In this document: positions 1-5,041 of the stretch, piece by piece | Layout of the letters: every line of letters starts with the position of its first letter | Numbering within the stretch: position 1 is the stretch's first letter | Assembly: GCA_903924715.1 (NCBI GenBank) | Contig: CAIYCP010000534.1 | Location: 1 to 5,041 of the forward strand | DNA from: an uncultured beta proteobacterium | GTDB taxonomy: Bacteria > Pseudomonadota > Gammaproteobacteria > Burkholderiales > Burkholderiaceae_B | Length of the DNA: 5,041 bases | Reading direction: 5' to 3' | The notes under the pieces: model-generated | The model's database searches: none | Told to the model about the DNA's origin: nothing | What the model saw: the letters and a program-made list of their open reading frames with translations, nothing else | Position numbers and translations under genes: made by a program

Positions 1-522
1 GGTCACTTTAAAGACTGTGACTGTCAGGCTTTTTGGAACTTCAGGGCGACTGGTAAACCACTCGCCATCGGCCCAGCTTTGCATCACAGCTTTAGCGTTA
101 GCGTTGCCTTTCAAGGCCTTTTCTTTGACGTCATGAAAAGCATCAAACATCAGCAAGGTTTTTTTCAAACCTTCAGCAGCAACCTTACCTACCTCGGCAT
201 CGTCAAGCAAATCAACCATGGGGCCAATGTTGTAGCCACCGAGCATGGTGCCAAGCAACTCGGTTGCTTGGCTACGTGAGATCAAAGCGCATTTTTCGGT
301 GCCTAGCGCCACGGCAGCTAAGTATGACGCTTTAACTTTTGCGGCGTCATCCACACCGGCAGGTACGCGATGCGTCATCAGCTCAACCAGCGTAGCACCC
401 TCACCAGCTGGCGGCGCTTTGAGCAATTCAATCAGATCCGCTGTTTGCTGTGCGGTTAGTGGAAGGGGAGGAATACCAAGGGCTGCGCGTTCGGCAACGT
501 GTTGGCGATAGGCTTCAAGCAT
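1..522 (-). CDS. acnB: Aconitate hydratase B / 2-methylisocitrate dehydratase, N-terminal part (cut by window edge)
   Basis: The 174 visible residues begin MLEAYRQHVAERAALGIPP and continue through ELLGTMLGGYNIGP, KKTLLMFDAFHDV, VMQSWADGEWF and LTVTVFKVT. I recognise this as the start of AcnB, a protein of about 860 residues in the family. The visible part is the helical HEAT-like N-terminal domain (about residues 1-160) and the first strand of the swivel domain. The 4Fe-4S cysteines and catalytic residues lie beyond the left edge. AcnB interconverts citrate and isocitrate in the cytosolic TCA cycle and can hydrate cis-2-methylaconitate to 2-methylisocitrate. The ATG at 522-520 is chosen because it gives the family's standard MLE start and follows AAAGG (534-530) with 7 bases of spacing. 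The gene has the same orientation as the acnD-prpF cluster, 212 bases after it, with its own probable promoter. The frame is intact throughout. At residue 100, GGYNI is followed by Gly where E. coli AcnB has His; I do not read this as inactivating. Confidence 0.96.
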   Translation of the reverse strand, partial: MLEAYRQHVAERAALGIPPLPLTAQQTADLIELLKAPPAGEGATLVELMTHRVPAGVDDAAKVKASYLAAVALGTEKCALISRSQATELLGTMLGGYNIGPMVDLLDDAEVGKVAAEGLKKTLLMFDAFHDVKEKALKGNANAKAVMQSWADGEWFTSRPEVPKSLTVTVFKVT

Positions 523-529
523 GATGGCG

Positions 530-534
530 CCTTT
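530..534 (-). promoter_or_regulatory. Ribosome binding site of acnB
   Basis: AAAGG on the minus strand lies 7 bases before the ATG at 522-520. It supports that start over the in-frame TTG five codons further upstream, which overlaps this site. Confidence 0.6.
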
Positions 535-600
535 CAAAGGTTAGAAATGTGAGTCGAAAATGCGGGTAAACAAGTTCGCCTTTTCGTCGTATTTGGGTCT

Positions 601-611
601 GACAACTTGTC
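601..611. repeat. Short inverted repeat at the presumed acnB transcription start
   Basis: GACAA-C-TTGTC is a perfect 5-1-5 palindrome covering the predicted start point near 610. Its segment AACTTGT (604-610) is also the exact reverse complement of ACAAGTT at 570-576. The leader transcript could therefore form a 7-base-pair stem with a 27-base loop. Either could be a binding site, a weak leader structure or chance. Confidence 0.3.
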
Positions 612-616
612 TAAAG

Positions 617-645
617 ATTGTAGTGGCAAGCGCTTCGTCGATCAA
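617..645 (-). promoter_or_regulatory. Candidate sigma70 promoter for acnB
   Basis: On the minus strand TTGATC (645-640; 4 of 6 to TTGACA) is followed after exactly 17 bases by TACAAT (622-617; 5 of 6 to TATAAT). Transcription would start near 610, giving an acnB leader of roughly 90 bases. The -35 box begins two bases after the 648-668 palindrome, so a protein bound there would sit beside or over polymerase. Alternative: the TATAAG hexamers inside the palindrome could themselves be a -10 box, although I see no good -35 at the right distance before them. The assignment is inference from consensus matches. Confidence 0.45.
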
Positions 646-647
646 GT

Positions 648-668
648 GTCTTATATCTTATATAAGAC
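648..668. promoter_or_regulatory. Perfect 9-3-9 palindrome, probable operator of acnB
   Basis: The arms are GTCTTATAT (648-656) and ATATAAGAC (660-668), perfect reverse complements around CTT. A second perfect 12-base palindrome, TCTTATATAAGA (656-667), overlaps it, and CTTATAT occurs twice in tandem (650-663). Such nested AT-rich dyads are typical of dimeric regulators with a winged helix, for example the GntR family. The position directly upstream of the likely -35 box favours a transcriptional operator. From memory, GTCTTATATAAGAC-like sites occur before TCA-cycle genes of betaproteobacteria; I could not verify this. The regulator is not encoded in the window. Confidence 0.6.
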
Positions 669-734
669 TTAATTTTTGTGGGGTATTTTTTGACTGCGTA
701 ATACTTAGACTCGCGCACTGATCCCCCTTGAACG

Positions 735-1022
735 TCAGGCAAGCAAACCCTCGTATTCAGTATGGCGTTTGATATAAACAGCCGCATAACTGCAGCGTGG
801 AACAACCTTCCAGTCCTGAGCGCGCGCATATTCCAACGCAAATTTAGTCAGCTGTCCGGCGAGGCCACGACCACCGAGTGCCTCGGGGACTCCGGTGTGT
901 GTAATCGTCATAGTTTGTCCAACTAACGTGTAATCAAGCACGCATCGTTGTCCCTCAATATGCAAAAAAAAGCACTGCGCTGAGGCATCGTGCTGAATCG
1001 CTGAGTTTGTTGTGGTGTTCAT
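735..1022 (-). CDS. Small GNAT-fold N-acetyltransferase (YjdJ / Acetyltransf_CG type)
   Basis: This 95-residue protein matches the minimal GNAT family typified by YjdJ. It has a beta-strand N-terminal half (about residues 17-42: FFLHIEGQRCVLDYTLVGQ and on), then VPEALGGRGLAGQL (45-58) carrying the acetyl-CoA pyrophosphate-binding loop, a helix (59-69), and WKVVPRCSYAAVYIKRHTEY (71-90). The C77-S78-Y79 motif is the family hallmark. The length is normal for these single-domain proteins. It should transfer an acyl group from acyl-CoA to an unknown acceptor in the cytosol. ATG 1022-1020 overlaps the upstream gene's TGA (1021-1019) as ATGA, which fixes the start and implies translational coupling; only a weak GGA precedes it. 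Its place in a propionate operon suggests, but does not show, a link to acyl-CoA metabolism. It is the last gene before the acnB control region, and no hairpin terminator follows it. Confidence 0.85.
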   Translation of the reverse strand: MNTTTNSAIQHDASAQCFFLHIEGQRCVLDYTLVGQTMTITHTGVPEALGGRGLAGQLTKFALEYARAQDWKVVPRCSYAAVYIKRHTEYEGLLA

Positions 1023-1402
1023 TTAGAGATTCCGATAATCAATAACGCCCAAAGCGTGAGCATCGCGATCATGCCGATGAAGCAGCCCGCCCAGAGGCCG
1101 ACGATCGGCCACTTCACGTTGGTCGGGATGTCTTGTGGGTCAACGTGCTTTAACAGTTGATTGGCATTGCCCGCAATCCACGTGTCGGATTTTGGAAATG
1201 CGATCCGTAAAAAATAATCCAGCACAATGGTCATCTTGATTGAGAATGAATATTGGCCGAACGTGCGCTGCGTTAAGTAGGGATGTTTGAATAGCTCGTT
1301 TGCGTAACGAATCTTGAACAGCATCAGATAGACACCCGAAATAAAAAACACCATCGCACAGGTGATGAAGGTCGTGAACGCAAAATGCAAAGCGATTGCC
1401 AT
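1019..1402 (-). CDS. Small two-helix membrane protein of unknown function, coupled to prpF
   Basis: I do not recognise this 127-residue protein. It starts MAIALHFAFTTFITCAMVFF and has two clear hydrophobic segments, about residues 8-29 and 99-123. Between them lies a basic, aromatic-rich loop (K30, R32, K39, R46, K56, R66, K71, K85, K97) with a moderately hydrophobic stretch at 54-69. By the positive-inside rule the loop would be cytoplasmic and both ends periplasmic; the first segment looks like an uncleaved anchor rather than a signal peptide. ATG 1402-1400 shares one base with the prpF stop (TAATG), with AGGG at 1415-1412, so translation is probably coupled to prpF. A GTG 33 codons upstream would add a hydrophilic extension inside prpF and is not favoured. 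The 3' end overlaps the acetyltransferase start by 4 bases. Co-expression with acnD and prpF suggests a role alongside 2-methylcitrate metabolism, but the function is unknown. Confidence 0.85.
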   Translation of the reverse strand: MAIALHFAFTTFITCAMVFFISGVYLMLFKIRYANELFKHPYLTQRTFGQYSFSIKMTIVLDYFLRIAFPKSDTWIAGNANQLLKHVDPQDIPTNVKWPIVGLWAGCFIGMIAMLTLWALLIIGISK

Positions 1403-2607
1403 TATTGTTGACCCTGAGGCAGTACATCGCCCGGCACACGCACCCAGCCTTCCATCAGTACGCGAGCGCTTCGGCTCATGATGGCCTTTGTCACAATCCA
1501 CTCGCCCTTGACCTGCGTGGCTTGTGCGCCAACGCGCAAGGTGCCAGAGGGATGGCCGAAACGAACGGCTTGAAGATCGCCGCCACCTGCAGCCAAATTG
1601 ACGAGGGTGCCAGGAATGGCCGCCGCCGTGCCGATGGCAACCGCGGCGGTTCCCATCATGGCGTGATGAAGTTTTCCCATCGACATCGCACGCACGAGTA
1701 CGTTCGTGTCTTTGGCGGCGATCGCTTTGCCGCTTGAGGCGATATAGTCAGCCGGCTTGGCCACGAAGGCGACTTTGGGTGTGTGTTGTCGTGTTGCGGC
1801 TTCATCGATATGTTTAATCAAACCCATGCGCACGGCGCCGTAAGCACGAATCGTTTCAAACATCGCCAGTGCTTTAGGGTCGCTATTAATGTCGTCTTGT
1901 AACTCTGTGCCCTTGTAGCCAATATCAGCGGCATTAACAAAAATCGTTGGGATGCCCGCGTTGATCATGGTTGCTTTGAAGGTGCCAACACCAGGCACTT
2001 CTAGCTCATCCACAATATTGCCTGTGGGAAACATCGAGCCGCCGCCGTCTTCATCGTCTGCAGCGGGGTCCATGAATTCGAGTTGCACTTCTGCAGCCGG
2101 AAAGGTCACGCCGTCAAGCTCAAAGTCGCCCGTTTCTTGCACGCTGCCATTGGTCATCTGCACGTGCGCAATAATTGTTTTACCAATATTGGCTTGCCAA
2201 ATTCGAATGATCGCAGTGCCGTTTTGTGGAACGCGCGCGGGGTCGACCAGACCATTGCTGATCCCAAACGGGCCGACAGCAGAGGTTAGGTTGCCGCAAT
2301 TGCCGCTCCAGTCCACAAAAGGTTTGTCGATCGAAACCTGACCAAACAGATAGTCGATATCGTGATCGGGTCGCGTGCTTTTTGAGAGGATCACGGTTTT
2401 GCTGGTGCTTGAGGTTGCAGCGCCCATGCCATCTGTTTGTTTGCCGTAGGGGTCAGGGCTACCGATGACTCTGAGCAATAGTGCATCACGCGCTGCGCCT
2501 GGTACTTGTGCTGCACTAGGCAGATCTTGCAGACGAAAAAAAACGCCTTTGCTGGTGCCGCCACGCATATAGGTAGCAGGTACTTTGAACTGGGGGGCGT
2601 GACTCAT
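1402..2607 (-). CDS. prpF: 2-Methylaconitate cis-trans isomerase PrpF
   Basis: The complete 401-residue protein matches PrpF, usually about 390-400 residues, which has the two-domain diaminopimelate-epimerase fold. Visible landmarks are YMRGGTSKGVFF (13-24), GMGAATSSTSK (60-70), DWSGNCGNLTSAVGPF (99-114), DEDGGGSMFPTGN (185-197), MGKLHHAMMGTAAVA (310-324) and GHPSGTLRVGA (351-361). Lys70 and Cys104 are 34 residues apart, as are the active-site Lys73 and Cys107 I recall from the Shewanella PrpF work, so the catalytic site appears intact. PrpF isomerises the 2-methylaconitate made by AcnD to the cis form that an aconitase can rehydrate; acnD therefore needs prpF to replace PrpD. The start ATG 2607-2605 follows AAAGGA (2620-2615) with 7 bases of spacing. 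The 46-base gap after acnD shows no terminator or promoter, so the two are very likely cotranscribed. The stop overlaps the next gene's ATG. Confidence 0.97.
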   Translation of the reverse strand: MSHAPQFKVPATYMRGGTSKGVFFRLQDLPSAAQVPGAARDALLLRVIGSPDPYGKQTDGMGAATSSTSKTVILSKSTRPDHDIDYLFGQVSIDKPFVDWSGNCGNLTSAVGPFGISNGLVDPARVPQNGTAIIRIWQANIGKTIIAHVQMTNGSVQETGDFELDGVTFPAAEVQLEFMDPAADDEDGGGSMFPTGNIVDELEVPGVGTFKATMINAGIPTIFVNAADIGYKGTELQDDINSDPKALAMFETIRAYGAVRMGLIKHIDEAATRQHTPKVAFVAKPADYIASSGKAIAAKDTNVLVRAMSMGKLHHAMMGTAAVAIGTAAAIPGTLVNLAAGGGDLQAVRFGHPSGTLRVGAQATQVKGEWIVTKAIMSRSARVLMEGWVRVPGDVLPQGQQ

Positions 2608-2653
2608 ATCGTGATCCTTTCAAGTATTTCTGTGTCGTTTGTCGTTGTGTCAG

Positions 2654-5041
2654 TTAGGCCGCGGCATTTGACTCAAGAAAATCTTGCGCAAAACGTTGCA
2701 ACACGCCGCCCGCTTCGTAAATCGATACTTCTTCGGCGGTATCTAAGCGACACGTGACAGGCACGTTGATTTGTTCGCCATTTTTACGATGAATGACAAG
2801 GGTGAGTGTGGCTAACGGTGTACGTTCGCCGATGACATCGTAGGTTTCTGTGCCATCCAGGCTCAGCGTGAGTCGACTCACACCTGCTTTGAACTCGAGC
2901 GGCAAGACGCCCATCCCCACCAGGTTGGTGCGGTGAATGCGTTCGAAGCCTTCGGCAACAATGGCCTCGACACCCGCCAAGCGAACGCCTTTGGCGGCCC
3001 AATCGCGCGATGACCCCTGTCCGTAATCGGCACCGGCCACAATGATGAGCGGTTGCTGGCGGTTCATGTAGGTCTCAATGGCCTCCCACATGCGTGTGAC
3101 TTTGCCTTCTGGCTCGATACGGGCAAGTGAACCTTGTTTGACTTTACCGTTCTCAACCACCATTTCGTTCAATAGTTTGGGATTGGCAAACGTTGCGCGT
3201 TGTGCGGTCAAATGATCGCCACGATGCGTCGCGTACGAATTGAAGTCCTCTTCAGGCACACCCATCTTGGCCAGATATTCGCCCGAGGCGCTGTCGAGCA
3301 TGATGGCGTTCGAAGGTGATAAGTGATCTGTAGTGATGTTGTCACCCAGCACTGCCAACGGACGCATGCCTTTGAGCGCACGTTCACCGGCCAAGGCGCC
3401 TTCCCAATAGGGTGGGCGACGGATGTACGTGCTTTGTGGTCGCCAGTCGTACAGGGGGCTGAGTTTCTCGCCCGTCTCAACACTCGCTGCAAACATGGGT
3501 TCGTACACTTTACGAAATTGCTCGGGCTTGACGCTCGAGGCCACGATCGCATCGATTTCTTCATCCGAGGGCCAGATATCTTTTAACGTTACCGGCTTGC
3601 CCTGTTGATCAAGGCCCAATACATCTTTTTCGATGTCAAAACGAATAGTGCCCGCAATGGCATAGGCAACGACTAGCGGAGGCGAGGCCAGAAACGCCTG
3701 CTTCGCGTAGGGGTGAATGCGCCCGTCAAAATTTCTGTTGCCCGACAGCACTGCGGTTGCGTATAAGTCTCTGTCGATTATTTCTTGCTGAATGACTGGA
3801 TCCAGCGCACCGCTCATTCCGTTACAGGTTGTGCACGCAAAGGCCACAATTCCGAAACCAAGCGCTTCAAGTTCAGTCAATAGTTTGGCCTCTTGCAAAT
3901 AAAGCTCAACCGTCTTGGAGCCTGGCGCGAGCGAGGATTTCACCCAAGGCTTGCGTGTGAGCCCTTTAGCATTGGCATTGCGCGCCAATAATCCTGCCGC
4001 GATCACGTTGCGTGGATTGCTGGTATTGGTGCAACTGGTGATTGCTGCAATGATGACGGCGCCATCGGGCATTAAACCTGCTTCATTTTCAACCTTGCCT
4101 GAGATCCCTTGTGCGGCGAGCTCAGAGGTTGGCACCCTGCGATGAGGATTGGACGGGCCTGCGATATTGCGAACAACGCTAGATAGATCAAAGTGCAGCA
4201 CGCGTTCGTAGTGAGCGCCTTTTAAACTATCGGCCCACAGGCCCGTTTGCTTGGCGTAGGTTTCGACGAGCTTGATTTGTTCTTCTTCGCGCCCGGTTAA
4301 GCGCAGGTAATCGATCGTTTGCTGATCGATATAGAACATCGCAGCGGTTGCGCCGTACTCAGGCGTCATGTTCGAGATGGTCGCGCGATCGCCAAGCGTC
4401 AAGTGCGCCACACCGTCGCCAAAAAATTCAAGGTATGACGACACTACTTTTTGGCTACGCAAAAATTCTGTCAACGCCAGGACTAAATCGGTTGCGGTGA
4501 TGCCAGGCTTGAGTTTGCCGGTGAGCTCAACGCCGATGATGTCAGGCAGGCGCATCCACGAGGCGCGACCAAGCATCACGCTTTCAGCTTCGAGGCCGCC
4601 TACACCAATCGCAATGACGCCTAGCGCATCAACGTGGGGTGTGTGGCTGTCGGTGCCGACTAAGGTGTCAGGAAACGCAACGCCATTCAGGGCGTGCACC
4701 ACCGGCGACATTCTTTCTAAGTTGATCTGATGCATGATGCCGTTTCCGGGAGGAATGACATCGACATTTTTAAATGTTTTCTTGGTCCAATTGATAAAGT
4801 GGAAACGATCCTCGTTGCGTCGATCTTCGATCGCACGATTCTTTGCAAAGGCATCGGGATCAAAGCCACCACACTCGACAGCCAGTGAGTGATCCACAAT
4901 CAACTGCGTCGGTACAACCGGATTGACTAGCGCAGGATCACCGCCTTGTGCTGCAATGGCATCGCGCAGGCCGGCCAGATCAACGAGCGCGGTTTGACCG
5001 AGGATGTCGTGACACACGACACGCGCCGGAAACCATGGAAA
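2654..5041 (-). CDS. acnD: Fe/S-dependent 2-methylcitrate dehydratase AcnD, N-terminus outside window
   Basis: The window shows 795 residues, entering at FPWFPARVVCHDILGQTALV, which is internal in the family; about 70 residues of a protein of about 865 lie beyond the right edge. A GTG at 5017-5015 is therefore not the start. Visible aconitase-superfamily features (fragment numbering) are DHSL near 50, GTDSHTPH (129-136), SCTNTSNP with cluster ligand C337 (codon at 4033-4031), and ACTTCNG with ligands C403 (3835-3833) and C406 (3826-3824). The swivel domain contains GDNITTDHLSPS, then YGQGSSRDWAAKG (673-685) with substrate-binding S677, S678 and R679. FERIHRTNLVGMGVLPLEF is typical of AcnD and AcnA. 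All three cluster ligands are present and the frame is unbroken. The enzyme dehydrates 2-methylcitrate in the cytosol during propionate breakdown. Adjacent prpF separates AcnD from ordinary AcnA. The upstream partners (typically prpB, prpC) and promoter would lie to the right. Confidence 0.97.
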   Translation of the reverse strand, partial: FPWFPARVVCHDILGQTALVDLAGLRDAIAAQGGDPALVNPVVPTQLIVDHSLAVECGGFDPDAFAKNRAIEDRRNEDRFHFINWTKKTFKNVDVIPPGNGIMHQINLERMSPVVHALNGVAFPDTLVGTDSHTPHVDALGVIAIGVGGLEAESVMLGRASWMRLPDIIGVELTGKLKPGITATDLVLALTEFLRSQKVVSSYLEFFGDGVAHLTLGDRATISNMTPEYGATAAMFYIDQQTIDYLRLTGREEEQIKLVETYAKQTGLWADSLKGAHYERVLHFDLSSVVRNIAGPSNPHRRVPTSELAAQGISGKVENEAGLMPDGAVIIAAITSCTNTSNPRNVIAAGLLARNANAKGLTRKPWVKSSLAPGSKTVELYLQEAKLLTELEALGFGIVAFACTTCNGMSGALDPVIQQEIIDRDLYATAVLSGNRNFDGRIHPYAKQAFLASPPLVVAYAIAGTIRFDIEKDVLGLDQQGKPVTLKDIWPSDEEIDAIVASSVKPEQFRKVYEPMFAASVETGEKLSPLYDWRPQSTYIRRPPYWEGALAGERALKGMRPLAVLGDNITTDHLSPSNAIMLDSASGEYLAKMGVPEEDFNSYATHRGDHLTAQRATFANPKLLNEMVVENGKVKQGSLARIEPEGKVTRMWEAIETYMNRQQPLIIVAGADYGQGSSRDWAAKGVRLAGVEAIVAEGFERIHRTNLVGMGVLPLEFKAGVSRLTLSLDGTETYDVIGERTPLATLTLVIHRKNGEQINVPVTCRLDTAEEVSIYEAGGVLQRFAQDFLESNAAA

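Larger units (their letters stand above)
541..645 (-). other. Possible 34-codon leader reading frame before acnB (uncertain)
   Basis: From a TTG at 645-643 a frame stays open for 34 codons to TAA at 543-541, ending 18 bases before the acnB start. It reads (M)IDEALATTIFRQVV and then ends in NLFTRIFDSHF, a composition that looks protein-like. Against it: there is no clear ribosome binding site before the TTG, the frame contains the candidate promoter, and an open run of this length is expected by chance fairly often. A shorter version starting at TTG 573-571 (10 codons) has AAAAGG about 5 bases upstream. I do not recognise a family. It could be a leader peptide, the tail of a decayed gene, or chance. 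Confidence 0.2.
523..734. other. Intergenic control region between the acetyltransferase gene and acnB
   Basis: These 212 bases hold the candidate acnB promoter, the 9-3-9 palindrome, the short leader repeats and the ribosome binding site listed separately. The part nearest the acetyltransferase stop (about 670-734) has A-tracts on the minus strand and no G+C-rich hairpin followed by a T-run in the direction of transcription. Read-through from the prp genes into acnB is therefore possible. I see no tRNA or other RNA gene. Confidence 0.6.

Noticed and set aside
245..511. Plus-strand frame of 88 codons at the left end
   Set aside because: It is the antisense shadow of acnB, whose minus-strand frame is open from 522 to the window edge and matches the AcnB N-terminus throughout.
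670..734. Rho-independent terminator after the acetyltransferase gene
   Set aside because: Only a 4-base stem with a long loop (TGCG/CGCA) can be drawn. The T-runs at 673-677 and 685-690 are on the plus strand and would be A-runs in the transcript.
611..841. Minus-strand reading frame of 76 codons overlapping the acetyltransferase gene
   Set aside because: Its first part is the acetyltransferase gene in another frame and the rest runs through the palindromic, AT-rich control region; the translation resembles no protein family.
1403..1501. Upstream GTG start adding 33 residues to the small membrane protein
   Set aside because: The extension lies wholly inside prpF, is hydrophilic and rich in Arg, Gly and Cys, and reads like an out-of-frame shadow. 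The ATG at 1402 has a TAATG overlap with prpF and leads straight into the hydrophobic segment.
1952..2341. Plus-strand frame of 129 codons opposite prpF
   Set aside because: It is antisense to a well-conserved gene; its Ser/Pro-rich translation is what the complement of the prpF codons would give.
4368..4730. Plus-strand frame of 120 codons opposite acnD
   Set aside because: It lies fully antisense to conserved aconitase-domain coding sequence and has no recognisable motif or good ribosome binding site.
5015..5017. GTG as the start of acnD
   Set aside because: The frame stays open to the window edge and the preceding residues FPWFPARV are conserved family sequence, so the true start is outside the window.

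Overview
The window looks like part of a bacterial chromosome, most likely from a betaproteobacterium (Burkholderiales-like). This is inferred from the N-terminal AcnB sequence, from an acnD-prpF type of propionate locus, and from a GC content that looks close to one half. No species can be named from the sequence alone. All supported genes lie on the minus strand, so transcription runs from right to left. I see no RNA genes, insertion sequences or CRISPR arrays.

Layout in transcription order. (1) 5041-2654: acnD, the Fe/S-dependent 2-methylcitrate dehydratase, lacking about 70 N-terminal residues beyond the window edge. (2) 2607-1402: prpF, 2-methylaconitate isomerase, complete. (3) 1402-1019: an unrecognised 127-residue membrane protein joined to prpF by a TAATG overlap. 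(4) 1022-735: a minimal 95-residue GNAT-fold acetyltransferase of the YjdJ/Acetyltransf_CG type, joined to the previous gene by an ATGA overlap. (5) 734-523: a 212-base intergenic region with a perfect 9-3-9 palindrome, a plausible sigma70 promoter, two further inverted repeats and a short open frame of uncertain status. (6) 522-1: the first 174 residues of acnB, running off the left edge.

The known genes form one pathway segment. AcnD dehydrates 2-methylcitrate, PrpF isomerises the 2-methylaconitate product, and AcnB can rehydrate cis-2-methylaconitate to 2-methylisocitrate, which PrpB would then cleave to pyruvate and succinate. AcnB is also the usual TCA-cycle aconitase, which fits its having its own control region while lying just downstream of the propionate genes. 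The two small genes between prpF and acnB are the least explained coding content. The palindromic region before acnB is the most interesting non-coding content. Nothing here demands a wholly new system; the window is mainly a central-metabolism locus with two uncharacterised passengers.
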